Shown one piece after another: positions 34,104 to 43,142 of a stretch of DNA of 64,000 bases; position 1 is the stretch's first letter, and every line of letters starts with the position of its first letter. The notes below the pieces were generated by a model. That model saw only the letters and a program-made list of their open reading frames with translations, ran no database searches and was not told the DNA's origin. A program made the translations under genes and the position numbers. The stretch covers positions 248,001 through 312,000 of the forward strand of contig NZ_CP040908.1 of the NCBI RefSeq assembly GCF_013488205.1, read 5' to 3'. The DNA is from Empedobacter falsenii (GTDB lineage Bacteria > Bacteroidota > Bacteroidia > Flavobacteriales > Weeksellaceae).

Positions 34104-35144
34104 TTATTGAGCTTCTACTGTATAAGTTTTCTTTGTGAAATTAGCTGTGATTTTATATTTTCCAGCTTTTATTTTGATGTTAGCTCCGTCTTTATCTGTT
34201 AGCTCACCTGCGTTACTTGTACCACCATAGTTTGTTCCCCAATCATTATTTAAACGGAATTTAAATTCTCCATCTTTTAATGTTGTAGTAATAGTCCACG
34301 CATCTAAAGCACCATCATAAGATAATTTTTGATCTGGACCATCCCATCCGTTTGCTGTAGCGTCACCTACTAATCCCCAAGAATATTTATCTAATTTATA
34401 AGTTAGATTTGTTAAGTCCATAGTTATCTTGTAAGTACCAGCGTCTACTGCGATGTTTTTACCTCCTTTTTCAAGTTTTCCATTCGATCCACCATAATCT
34501 AACTCCCATTTGTTGTCTTGACGGAATTTGATTTCGCTTTCATTTTTATCATTTGGTTTTAAATCTGTATATGCTACAAATACATTTGTAACATCAGTTT
34601 TCCAAAATGGAACGTCTGGTCCGTCCCAACCGTTAGGAGCGGCAGAACCAACAACACCCCAATTTGTAGATAAATCTGTTGGATATGGCGTTATTTTCAA
34701 TATATTGACATTAGAAATTAATTGTTGATAACCAGGAGTACCAACTGTAGAAACAATACGATATTCTATCTCTCCTTCTTTAAAAGGTTCTAATCCTAAA
34801 GCAATAACTGCTAAATTCAATTCTTTCACGGTAACATCAGCAGTTAATGTTGAAGTTGAAGTAAGAACTTGATGATTTTCGAAATTATCTCCTTTGATAT
34901 CAATTTGTAATTCATATTTAGGAGGAGTATTTGTTCCATAATTTGCAGCACTCCAATTAAATGTCATTGCTGTATTTGCAGCATTTTCTTCTAACAATTC
35001 AATTGTTGATGAAGCAGGCGTTTCTACTTTCGGTGCAACAAAAGTTGAAGGATCTAATTTGATGATATCTTCATCATCGTTACATGCGCTTAAGGCAAAA
35101 ATACTCGCACAAGCTAACGAAATATATTTTATAAAATTTTTCAT
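34104..35144 (-). CDS. susE: SusE/SusF-family starch-binding outer-membrane lipoprotein
   Basis: This 346-residue surface lipoprotein has a lipobox (LSAC, Cys-21) followed by acidic NDDED, an N-terminal Ig-like SusE domain (about 40-155), and two repeated starch-binding modules. The modules begin WGVVGSAAPNGWDGPD and WGLVGDATANGWDGPD and each ends with a KGG or AGELTDKDGANI-type strand. SusE/F hold malto-oligosaccharides at the cell surface near SusCD. It starts one base from the susD stop and is clearly in the same operon. Having two modules makes it closer to SusE than to the three-module SusF. Confidence 0.92.
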   Translation of the reverse strand: MKNFIKYISLACASIFALSACNDDEDIIKLDPSTFVAPKVETPASSTIELLEENAANTAMTFNWSAANYGTNTPPKYELQIDIKGDNFENHQVLTSTSTLTADVTVKELNLAVIALGLEPFKEGEIEYRIVSTVGTPGYQQLISNVNILKITPYPTDLSTNWGVVGSAAPNGWDGPDVPFWKTDVTNVFVAYTDLKPNDKNESEIKFRQDNKWELDYGGSNGKLEKGGKNIAVDAGTYKITMDLTNLTYKLDKYSWGLVGDATANGWDGPDQKLSYDGALDAWTITTTLKDGEFKFRLNNDWGTNYGGTSNAGELTDKDGANIKIKAGKYKITANFTKKTYTVEAQ

Positions 35145-35145
35145 C

Positions 35146-36771
35146 TTAATAACCTGGATTTTGAGTTAAGTTTGGATTAATGACAATAATATTGTTTGGA
35201 ATTGGGAAGATAACTTTTGTAGCATCTACAGAAGTTCCGTTTTGAACGCCACCTTTCCAAGGCCAATTGTAATTATTTGTATATCTACTGAAACGAATTA
35301 AATCCGTTCTACGCGTTCCTTCCCAGTACAATTCTCTTGATCTTTCAGCTAAAATGAAATCTAAGTTTAATTGTCCGTCAGTAATATTACCTGAAGTATT
35401 TCCGTATGCACGAGTTCTTAATTCGTTGATTAAGTTCAATGCAGTTGCACGATCTCCACCAGTTCCTCCACGTAAAACAGCTTCGGCATAGTTTAAATAA
35501 ACTTCTGCTAAACGAATTACTGGAACGTCTGTGTCAACATATTCTCCTGTTGCATCGTTTGCGCTTTTTCCGTCTGAACGTTTGTTTGACCATTTGTAAA
35601 CAGCATAACCTTCTCCAAATGTACTTATGTTGTTAATCTCAAATGTTTGTCCATCTGTAAAAAACATGGCACGTTTATCTTTCCATGCTGTTGGGTTTCC
35701 GTTACTGTCTTTTGTTGTTACGGCATCTGTAAATTGATTAACTAATGCTTTTGTAGAACGAGGACCTCCCCATCCACCATTTACACCATAATCAGCAGCA
35801 GTCATTTTTCCACCGATTGCAGCTTTTACTAAGAAAGTAGAACCACCGTATGTACGAGAATTATTTCCGTCAAAGTTTAAAACGAAAATAGCTTCGTTTT
35901 GCGCTCCATTTGTATCATTATCAGCTAAAAATAATTCGTCGTAAGCAGAACCATTTTTATTTCCATCAGTTGTGTTAAGCGTATATCCAGCTTGCATTGC
36001 TAATTTAGAATAAGTAATAGCTTCTGTATATTTTGCTTGACCAATCCAAGTTTCTGCATTTAGATATAAACGAGATAATAATGCTTCAGCAGCTGCTTTA
36101 TCTACACGTCCGTATTCGTTTGCACGACCAGCTTTTAATTCAGCTTCGATTGCTTTTAATTCGCTTTCAACGAAAGTGAAAATCTCTTGACGATTGCTTT
36201 GTTTTGGTAATTCAGAAGAAACTTCTGTTACTAACGGAACATTCGCATATAAATCCATTAAGCTATAATAAGCATATGCTCTAATGAAACGCGCTTCAGC
36301 CACATATTCTTTCACTTCTGGAGTTGTGCTAGATAAAGCTTCAGCATTTGCAATAAATGAGTTTGAGAAAGAAACTGTTTGTGCTAAACGATAATACATT
36401 GCTTCAACAAAACTGTTGCTTGCACCCCAAGAAATCTCATGCAAGTTTGGTAAACCTGGATCTCCCCAACCAACAATAGATTCGTCTGTTGTCAATACAT
36501 TTAAGTTGAACATTAAACGAGTATATTGAGAAGCACCTTCGTCAATACCTTGAATATCTCCACTTCCCGCAGGTCCTTTTTGTCCTGTAAGTGCTAAAGA
36601 AGCGTATACTTTTGCTAAAGCAGATTTTGCAGTAGCAGCATCTTTGAATACATCAAATTGTGTATAAGTATCTGGATCATTTGGCATTAAATCTAAATCA
36701 TCATGACATGAAGAAACAGAGAAAGCCAATGCCGCAGCTAAAATATATGTTGAAATTTTAATCTTTTTCAT
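35146..36771 (-). CDS. susD: SusD/RagB-family nutrient-binding outer-membrane lipoprotein
   Basis: This 541-residue surface lipoprotein has a lipobox (SVSSC, about Cys-22) and the SusD helical fold. Typical segments are EARFIRAYAYYSLMDLYANVPLVT (in parts) early on, VPVIRLAEVYLNYAEAVLR, and the C-terminal LDFILAERSRELYWEGTRRTDLIRF. It forms the lid over the SusC channel and captures malto-oligosaccharides. The frame opens upstream inside susC, but the ATG at 36771, 10 bp after susC ends, gives the normal signal peptide and is preferred. Confidence 0.96.
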   Translation of the reverse strand: MKKIKISTYILAAALAFSVSSCHDDLDLMPNDPDTYTQFDVFKDAATAKSALAKVYASLALTGQKGPAGSGDIQGIDEGASQYTRLMFNLNVLTTDESIVGWGDPGLPNLHEISWGASNSFVEAMYYRLAQTVSFSNSFIANAEALSSTTPEVKEYVAEARFIRAYAYYSLMDLYANVPLVTEVSSELPKQSNRQEIFTFVESELKAIEAELKAGRANEYGRVDKAAAEALLSRLYLNAETWIGQAKYTEAITYSKLAMQAGYTLNTTDGNKNGSAYDELFLADNDTNGAQNEAIFVLNFDGNNSRTYGGSTFLVKAAIGGKMTAADYGVNGGWGGPRSTKALVNQFTDAVTTKDSNGNPTAWKDKRAMFFTDGQTFEINNISTFGEGYAVYKWSNKRSDGKSANDATGEYVDTDVPVIRLAEVYLNYAEAVLRGGTGGDRATALNLINELRTRAYGNTSGNITDGQLNLDFILAERSRELYWEGTRRTDLIRFSRYTNNYNWPWKGGVQNGTSVDATKVIFPIPNNIIVINPNLTQNPGY

Positions 36772-36781
36772 TGTAGTTTTC

Positions 36782-39700
36782 TTAGAAATTAACATTTAAA
36801 CCAAATACATACGTTCTCGGTCTTGGATAAAAACTATTATCAATTCCGCGGTAAATTTCAGGATCTAAACCGCTGTAATTTGTGAATACAGCTACGTTTT
36901 GAACCGCTCCATAAAGACGAATATCTAATCCTTTGATCGCTTGTTTTAGGTTGTAACCTAATGTAATGTTATCAATACGGAAGAAAGATGCATCTTCTAT
37001 AAAGTAATCACTTAACAAATTAGTTTCTGTGATACTTGTGAAACCTGTGTTGTAGTAGCTTGAAAGTACATTAGATAAATAGTTTTGACCATTTCCAGTT
37101 GCCTTTTTGCTATAACCTTTAGACGAAGCCATGTTGTTGTAAGCATAGTTTCCGATATTAGCACGAGCAGTAGCACTTAAATCCCAGTTTTTGTAACGGA
37201 AGAATGTATTGAATCCCATTGTTACTTTTGCGAAAGGGCTTTTGTGAATGTAACGGTCTTTTTCGTTGATGATTCCGTCGTTGTTCAAATCTTCGTAAGC
37301 TCCTTCGATTGGTTTTCCGTTTGCATCATAAATTTGCTTGTACACATAGAAACTAAATGGTTCTTCTCCTTCACGTTGAATTTGAATATTGTTACCAGTT
37401 CCTCCATCAATACTTCCTGTTAAGTTATCAGTAGGTAAGTTGACAATTTTATTATCATTGAAAGCGATGTTGTATCCAAAAGACCAATCAAAATCTTTAG
37501 ATTTTACGATATCAGCATTGATGCTAAATTCGATTCCTTTATTTTCCATATCACCGATATTTTTATCGATCATATTTCCAAAGTTTGTAAATGGATCTAC
37601 ATAAACACTCGCAATTAAATCACTTGTTTTTTTCTTGTAAACATCTAATGTACCGTAGATTCTATTTTTGAATAATGAGTAATCAATACCAGCATTTAAT
37701 GTACTCGAAATTTCCCATTTCAAATCACCATTAAATGGTTGAGGACGATAAGTTTGATAGAATGTAGAACCAAATTGATAATAAGCAGTTGATTCTGATC
37801 CTTGATAACGCGTTAAGAATTGGAAGTTTCCTAATCCGTTTACATTACCAACTTTACCATAACCTACACGTAATTTCAAATCATTTACAACAGAGCTTCC
37901 TTTCAAGAATTCTTCTTTAGAGATATTCCACGCAATAGCCGCAGAAGGGAAATAACCCCATTGATTGTCATGGCTTAATTTTGATGAAGCATCTGCACGC
38001 ATAGTCGCTGTTAAGATGTAACGATTATCAAAATTATAGTTTAAACGTCCGAAGTATGATAATAAAGAATATTGATCACGATCTACAAAACGAAATTGAT
38101 CAGAACCTTGTTGTTCTAATTCGCTATCGTAATTGGTATTGTATGTATTAAAGTATTGATAACTGTAACCTCCAACAACAGTCAATCCGTGTTGTCCAAA
38201 ATCTTTATTGAATGTTAAATATGCATCAAATAATTTGTTGTAGAACTGTGCGCTAAAAGTTGTTTTAGAACCATCCCAAGTCAAAGAAGAACTTGGCATA
38301 TTTGCAGTTGTTACATTTCGTCCATTCGCATTAGAAATATCATAACCTACATTAACTGTTGCTGTAACAGACGGTAAGAAATGTAATTTATAATCCATTT
38401 TTGCATTTCCTACAAAACGACGAACTTCAGATGTATCTCTGTTTTCATTGATTAATGCAACTGGGTTAGTTGGCGCTAAATTGTGTTTAACAGCTCCGTC
38501 CATCCAAGTATGGTAACCTCCAAATACATTTGCTCCAGAATAAACTGGTTGAGTTGGATCATATTCTAAAGCAGCTCCAATTGCACCTCTGTTTGCAAAT
38601 TGATTCTCGATATAAGAACCACGAGCATTCAATTCAAATTTTAAGTGATCATCTAAGAAAGATGGACTCAAGTTCATAGAAGCTGTTGTACGATTGATGT
38701 TATCTCCTTTTAAAATACCATCCTGATCTGTATTAGAAATAGAAAAACGAGAAGGCATTTTACCTCCAATATTCCCTGTTGCACTAAAATTGTGATCAAA
38801 ACCTACAGAAGTTTTATAAATTTCTTTTTGCCAATCTGTATTTGCATTACCTAAACGAGCAATTTCGTCAGCAGTTCCTACAGATTTTACCAATTCACGG
38901 AATTGATCTGCATTCATTACGTCAATATAACCTTCTGGTTGATAAATTGATGTAACTGAATTATAGTTAAAACGGAATTTTTTTCCTTTTCCTTTTTTAG
39001 TTGTAACCATTACAACACCATTCGCAGCACGAGAACCATAAATAGCAGTTGCCGAAGCATCTTTCAGAATAGTCATCGTTTCGATGTCGTTAGGATTTAA
39101 GAAATCCAATGGATTTCGAGAACCTCCAATATTTACTTCAGATAAAGGAACACCATCTACCACATATAATGGTTGAGAGTTTAATGATAACGAACTATTA
39201 CCACGAATGATAATGTTTTGACCGTCACCAGGAGCTCCACCAGCAGATGTTACCACAACACCAGCGATTTTTCCAGTCACTAATTCTTGTGCAGAAGTGA
39301 TTGATCCTTTGTTGAAATCTTCTGAATTTAATTGATTTACAGAACCTGTGACATCTTCTTTTTTTGCTGTACCATACCCAATTACAACAACTTCTTTCAA
39401 GTTTTCTGTCGTTTTAGACATACGAAGTTGTAATTGCGTTTGTCCCGCAAAAGTTATTTCTTGATCGTCATAACCAAAAAAACTGATAACAATTATATCA
39501 CCATCGTTCGCTTCTAATGTAAAATTTCCTTTTTCATCAGAAACTGTCGATTCTCCTGTTGTAATGTTCGAAACATCTGCACCAGCTAAAACCGTGTTAT
39601 TAGCGCTATCTTGTACTGTTCCTTTTATCGCAGTTTGTGCAGATAAAATAGCAGGGCTTGATAAAACTAATGCTAGAAGAGATTGTTTTAAAATCCTCAT
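36782..39700 (-). CDS. susC: SusC/RagA-family TonB-dependent outer-membrane transporter
   Basis: This 972-residue channel imports oligosaccharides with energy from TonB. It has a signal peptide (ending ILSAQ), a carboxypeptidase-like domain (about 23-100, IKGTVQDSANNTVLAGADVS), a TonB-box region, a plug with VVVIGYGTAKKEDVTGSV and the NIGGSRNPLDFLNPNDIETM-type motif, and a barrel of 22 strands ending RPRTYVFGLNVNF. It is the first gene of the minus-strand arm and faces lacI across a 224-bp gap holding the promoter and operator. Starch specificity is inferred from the neighbouring amylases. Confidence 0.97.
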   Translation of the reverse strand: MRILKQSLLALVLSSPAILSAQTAIKGTVQDSANNTVLAGADVSNITTGESTVSDEKGNFTLEANDGDIIVISFFGYDDQEITFAGQTQLQLRMSKTTENLKEVVVIGYGTAKKEDVTGSVNQLNSEDFNKGSITSAQELVTGKIAGVVVTSAGGAPGDGQNIIIRGNSSLSLNSQPLYVVDGVPLSEVNIGGSRNPLDFLNPNDIETMTILKDASATAIYGSRAANGVVMVTTKKGKGKKFRFNYNSVTSIYQPEGYIDVMNADQFRELVKSVGTADEIARLGNANTDWQKEIYKTSVGFDHNFSATGNIGGKMPSRFSISNTDQDGILKGDNINRTTASMNLSPSFLDDHLKFELNARGSYIENQFANRGAIGAALEYDPTQPVYSGANVFGGYHTWMDGAVKHNLAPTNPVALINENRDTSEVRRFVGNAKMDYKLHFLPSVTATVNVGYDISNANGRNVTTANMPSSSLTWDGSKTTFSAQFYNKLFDAYLTFNKDFGQHGLTVVGGYSYQYFNTYNTNYDSELEQQGSDQFRFVDRDQYSLLSYFGRLNYNFDNRYILTATMRADASSKLSHDNQWGYFPSAAIAWNISKEEFLKGSSVVNDLKLRVGYGKVGNVNGLGNFQFLTRYQGSESTAYYQFGSTFYQTYRPQPFNGDLKWEISSTLNAGIDYSLFKNRIYGTLDVYKKKTSDLIASVYVDPFTNFGNMIDKNIGDMENKGIEFSINADIVKSKDFDWSFGYNIAFNDNKIVNLPTDNLTGSIDGGTGNNIQIQREGEEPFSFYVYKQIYDANGKPIEGAYEDLNNDGIINEKDRYIHKSPFAKVTMGFNTFFRYKNWDLSATARANIGNYAYNNMASSKGYSKKATGNGQNYLSNVLSSYYNTGFTSITETNLLSDYFIEDASFFRIDNITLGYNLKQAIKGLDIRLYGAVQNVAVFTNYSGLDPEIYRGIDNSFYPRPRTYVFGLNVNF

Positions 39701-39734
39701 ATATTTTTCGTTTTGTTTCGTTAATTATTAATTT

Positions 39735-39750
39735 ATATTTTTACTTCTCA
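39735..39750. promoter_or_regulatory. 16-base shared sequence, susC side
   Basis: ATATTTTTACTTCTCA occurs here and, identically, at 41024-41039 upstream of the MFS gene. On the minus strand it lies in the likely first transcribed bases of susC, just after the candidate -7 box. Confidence 0.6.
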
Positions 39751-39754
39751 TTAC

Positions 39755-39762
39755 CAAATGTA
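39755..39762 (-). promoter_or_regulatory. Candidate -7 box (TACATTTG) of susC
   Basis: TACATTTG on the minus strand matches TAnnTTTG, giving a leader of about 45-50 bases to the susC ATG. No -33 TTG is clear, as may be expected of an activated or regulated promoter. Confidence 0.45.
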
Positions 39763-39809
39763 AGTCGTTTAATTGATTGATTGTGTATGTAATACACCGA
39801 CTAGTTAAA

Positions 39810-39823
39810 CGAAAACGTTTTCG
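39810..39823. promoter_or_regulatory. Candidate LacI-type operator, perfect 14-bp palindrome
   Basis: CGAAAACGTTTTCG is fully symmetric with the central CG typical of LacI/GalR-family operators. It sits in the 224-bp gap between divergent susC and lacI, about 48 bp upstream of the candidate susC -7 box and 102 bp before the lacI start. Confidence 0.7.
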
Positions 39824-39924
39824 TGTTAATAAATAATTAAATTAATTGTTAGTGCATGTTAATTTTTAATAAAAAAGGCGGAAATTAGTAGAATAAGATT
39901 GATGGTTAAGGTAGAAAGAAGATT

Positions 39925-40944
39925 ATGAAAAAGAATTTGACATTAAAACAGATTGCAAAAGAGTTAGATGTTTCGATATCAACGGTTTCTAAGGCGTTGA
40001 AAAATAGCGAAGAGATTAGTGCTGCAACGAAAAAAAAGATTCAAGCATTTGCAAAATTATACAACTACAAACCGAATAATATTGCATTAAGTCTAAAGAA
40101 TCGCAAAACGAAAACTATTGCCGTAATTATTCCCGAAATCGTTCACGATTTTTTCGCGATGGTAATTAGTGGTATCGAAAATTTAGCCAATCAATATGGT
40201 TATAATGTATTAATTTGTTTGTCAAATGAGTCGTACGAACGCGAAGTGATTAATATGGAAATGCTTGCGGCGGGTAGTATAGATGGATTTGTAATTTCTC
40301 TTTCGAAAGAAACTCAAGCCAAAAAAGATTATCATCACATCAAAGAAATTATCAACCAAGGAATGCCAGTTGTGATGTTCGATCGTGTAACGCGTGAGGT
40401 TTATACCGATAAAGTGATTATTGATGATGTACTTGCGACACAAGAAGCAATTCAATATTTTATAAGTAAAGGACGCAAGAAAATCGGCTTTATTACGACG
40501 CCAGATTATATAAGTGTCGGACGCTTAAGAACCGAAGGGTATAAAAGAACGTTAGAAGCGAATGGAATTGAAGTTGACGAAAACTTGATTTTGCGTGTAG
40601 AAGACGAGAGTCAGTTGGACACTATGATTGATGAATTTTTCGAAAAAAATAAATTTGACGCTGTAATGGCAGTAAACGAATTATATGCTGTAAAAGTGTT
40701 GAGAGCTGCCTTGAAAAAAGGAATCAAAGTACCAGAAGAGTTACATTTAATTGCTTTTACAGATGGTGTAATTTCCAAGAACTCAATTCCAAGCATTTCT
40801 ACAGTTAAACAAAATGCATTCAAAATGGGTGAGATTGCAGCGCGTTTATTGATTCAAAAATTAGAGTCAGAAAACGAGCACGAACATTACATTACCGAAG
40901 TTGTCGGAACTGAATTATTACACCGAGAAACTACAACGATTTAG
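39925..40944 (+). CDS. LacI-family transcriptional regulator of the starch locus
   Basis: This 339-residue DNA-binding protein has the LacI helix-turn-helix at residues 4-24 (LTLKQIAKELDVSISTVSKA) followed by a hinge helix (NYKPNNIALSLKNRKT) and a periplasmic-binding-like effector domain (IAVIIPEIVHDFFAMVISGI, then FITTPDYISVGRLRTEGY). It is divergent from susC and upstream of the MFS-pgmB-GH65 genes, so it very likely controls both arms in response to a malto-oligosaccharide. The classical Bacteroides SusR regulator is not present in the window. Confidence 0.93.
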   Translation: MKKNLTLKQIAKELDVSISTVSKALKNSEEISAATKKKIQAFAKLYNYKPNNIALSLKNRKTKTIAVIIPEIVHDFFAMVISGIENLANQYGYNVLICLSNESYEREVINMEMLAAGSIDGFVISLSKETQAKKDYHHIKEIINQGMPVVMFDRVTREVYTDKVIIDDVLATQEAIQYFISKGRKKIGFITTPDYISVGRLRTEGYKRTLEANGIEVDENLILRVEDESQLDTMIDEFFEKNKFDAVMAVNELYAVKVLRAALKKGIKVPEELHLIAFTDGVISKNSIPSISTVKQNAFKMGEIAARLLIQKLESENEHEHYITEVVGTELLHRETTTI

Positions 40945-41023
40945 TAATTTTTTTTTGGTTAAATAATTGTTACAGTTGCAATAATCCCAAAAAAAAGTTT
41001 TAACATTGTAAACAAATCAAAAC

Positions 41024-41039
41024 ATATTTTTACTTCTCA
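41024..41039. promoter_or_regulatory. 16-base shared sequence, MFS side
   Basis: ATATTTTTACTTCTCA is identical to 39735-39750. It lies 67 bp before the MFS start and 14 bp upstream of the candidate -7 box. Followed by TTACAAAAATA, it resembles the TTACCAAATGTA that follows the susC-side copy. Confidence 0.6.
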
Positions 41040-41052
41040 AATTACAAAAATA

Positions 41053-41080
41053 TAGTTTTGATAAGCTTAAAACGCTTATC
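41053..41080 (+). promoter_or_regulatory. Candidate MFS promoter with adjoining inverted repeat
   Basis: TAGTTTTG (41053-41060) matches TAnnTTTG. GATAAGC (41060-41066) and GCTTATC (41074-41080) form an inverted repeat over the expected transcription start, where a repressor would block initiation. Its centre contains AAAACG, as does the palindrome near susC. Confidence 0.5.
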
Positions 41081-41106
41081 GTAAAATACATAAAAAAATT
41101 ACGATA

Positions 41107-42453
41107 ATGGGAAAGCGTAGATTAGGATTTCTTGAAATCTGGAATTTAAGTTTCGGATATCTAGGAGTTCAAATGGGTTTCGCCTTGCAAAACGCAAATG
41201 CGAGCCGTATTCTAAGTTCATTTGGTGCCGACGTGCACGAATTGTCTTGGTTTTGGATTGTTGCACCGTTAATGGGATTGATTGTTCAGCCTATTATTGG
41301 TCATTATTCAGATAATACTTGGTCTAAGTTTGGACGAAGAAAACCATACTTTTTAGTAGGAGCTTTATTGGCTTCTTTCGGATTAATCTTAATGCCACAA
41401 GCAGGTGCATTTACGGCATTGATGCCTGCATTATGGATGGGTGCTGGATTCTTGATGATAATGGATGCTTCATTCAATATTGCCATGGAACCGATGCGTG
41501 CATTTGTAGCAGATATGTTGCCTTCGGATCAACGTACATTAGGATATTCAATTCAAACTGTAATTATTGGTTTAGGAGCTGTTGTGGGTTCGTGGTTACC
41601 TTATATTTTGAGCAACTGGTTTGGTGTTTCAAGTGTTGCAGCGGAAGGAGAAGTTCCGTTTCACTTAATTTTATCATTCATTATTGGAGCAATTGCAATT
41701 ATTGTAACCGTTTTAATTACCATTTTTACAACAAAAGAATATTCGCCAGAAGAATTAGACGCTTTCGAAAAAGCAGAAGGTAGAGAACCAATTGTTGAAG
41801 AAAAAGCAAGCTTAACACAGATTTTTACCGATTTTGGAAATATGCCAAAAACGATGAAACAATTAGGTTTAGTTCAGTTTTTTACTTGGTTTGCATTATT
41901 CGGTATGTGGGTATTCGCTACGCCAGCTATTGCTCATCATGTTTATGGTTTACCATTGAGTGATACACATTCAGAAACATATCAAAAAGCAGGAGACTGG
42001 GTTGGAATTATCTTCGGAGTTTACAACGGTATTTCTGCAATTTTCGCTTTCTTTTTACCTGCAATCGCACTAAAATTTGGTCGAAAAACGACACACGCAA
42101 TTTCATTAGTTTGTGGAGGATTAGGATTAATTTCAATCTATTTTATTCACGATCCAAAATTATTAATCCTTTCCATGGTCGGAGTAGGAATCGCTTGGGC
42201 AAGTATCTTATCGATGCCTTATGCAATTTTAGCGGGAGCAATTCCAGCGAAAAAAATGGGTGTTTACATGGGAATTTTCAATTTCTTCATTTGTATGCCT
42301 CAAATCGTCAACGCATTGTTAGGCGGTCCAATTGTAAAATATTTATATCACGATAATCCAATCTACGCCATTGTTACCAGTGGTGTTGCGCTAATTATTG
42401 CAGCACTTTTTGTAACGCGCGTAAAAGATGTGGATGAACCAATCAAAGCATAA
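41107..42453 (+). CDS. MFS sugar:cation symporter, probable maltose transporter
   Basis: This 448-residue inner-membrane protein has twelve hydrophobic helices and the glycoside-pentoside/SLC45-type features: WNLSFGYLGVQMGFALQNAN at helix 1, QPIIGHYSDNTWSKFGRRKPY in the helix 2-3 loop, and IAMEPMRAFVADMLP. These are typical of bacterial maltose/sucrose symporters. It replaces the ABC maltose system, bringing maltose or short maltodextrins from periplasm to cytoplasm. It starts the plus-strand catabolic unit MFS-pgmB-GH65, with a 5-bp gap to pgmB. Confidence 0.9.
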   Translation: MGKRRLGFLEIWNLSFGYLGVQMGFALQNANASRILSSFGADVHELSWFWIVAPLMGLIVQPIIGHYSDNTWSKFGRRKPYFLVGALLASFGLILMPQAGAFTALMPALWMGAGFLMIMDASFNIAMEPMRAFVADMLPSDQRTLGYSIQTVIIGLGAVVGSWLPYILSNWFGVSSVAAEGEVPFHLILSFIIGAIAIIVTVLITIFTTKEYSPEELDAFEKAEGREPIVEEKASLTQIFTDFGNMPKTMKQLGLVQFFTWFALFGMWVFATPAIAHHVYGLPLSDTHSETYQKAGDWVGIIFGVYNGISAIFAFFLPAIALKFGRKTTHAISLVCGGLGLISIYFIHDPKLLILSMVGVGIAWASILSMPYAILAGAIPAKKMGVYMGIFNFFICMPQIVNALLGGPIVKYLYHDNPIYAIVTSGVALIIAALFVTRVKDVDEPIKA

Positions 42454-42458
42454 TCATT

Positions 42459-43115
42459 TTGAAAACTAAAGCATTTATTTTTGATTTAGATGGTGTCATC
42501 GTCGACACTGCAAAGTACCATTATTTAGCATGGAAAAAATTAGCGAATAATCTAAACATCGATTTTACGCACGAACACAACGAATTGTTGAAAGGTGTTT
42601 CTCGTGTGCGATCATTAGAAATTATTCTTGGATTGGGAAATGTTGAAGCTTCTGATGAGCAGAAAAACGAATGGTTAGTTCAGAAGAACAAAGAATATTT
42701 AGAATACATCGATAAGATGGATGATTCTGAAATTTTACCAGGCGTTATGAAAGTTTTAAACTTTCTAAAAGAAAACAATCAACCAATCATTTTGGGATCG
42801 GCTTCTAAAAATGCGCGTCCAATTTTGGAGAAAGTTAATATTCTAAATTATTTCGATGATATCGTGGACGGAAACGATGTTTCTAATGCAAAACCAGATC
42901 CAGAAGTTTTTATCGTTGGAGCGAAAAAAGCGAATCAAACGAATGAAAATTCAATTGTATTTGAAGATTCTGTTGCAGGAATTGAAGCAGCAAATGTTGC
43001 AGGAATGACAAGCATCGGAATTGGAGAATCTTCGGTTTTGAATGAAGCAAAATACAACTTTAATAATTTTACTGAAATCTCAACAGATTTCTTGGTCGAA
43101 TTAATCAATCAATAA
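42459..43115 (+). CDS. pgmB: Beta-phosphoglucomutase
   Basis: This 218-residue HAD-superfamily enzyme converts beta-glucose-1-phosphate to glucose-6-phosphate. Motif I is FDLDGVIVDTAKYHYLAWKK, with the nucleophile and acid Asp residues (Asp-9 and Asp-11) and the specificity His/Trp of beta-PGM cap domains. LGSASKN and FEDSVAGIEAANVAGM are motifs II and IV. The start appears to be TTG at 42459, 5 bp after the MFS stop; no ATG lies close enough. It pairs with the downstream maltose phosphorylase, whose product is beta-glucose-1-phosphate. Confidence 0.94.
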   Translation: MKTKAFIFDLDGVIVDTAKYHYLAWKKLANNLNIDFTHEHNELLKGVSRVRSLEIILGLGNVEASDEQKNEWLVQKNKEYLEYIDKMDDSEILPGVMKVLNFLKENNQPIILGSASKNARPILEKVNILNYFDDIVDGNDVSNAKPDPEVFIVGAKKANQTNENSIVFEDSVAGIEAANVAGMTSIGIGESSVLNEAKYNFNNFTEISTDFLVELINQ

Positions 43116-43142
43116 TTATACAAACTACATACAACAAACAAA

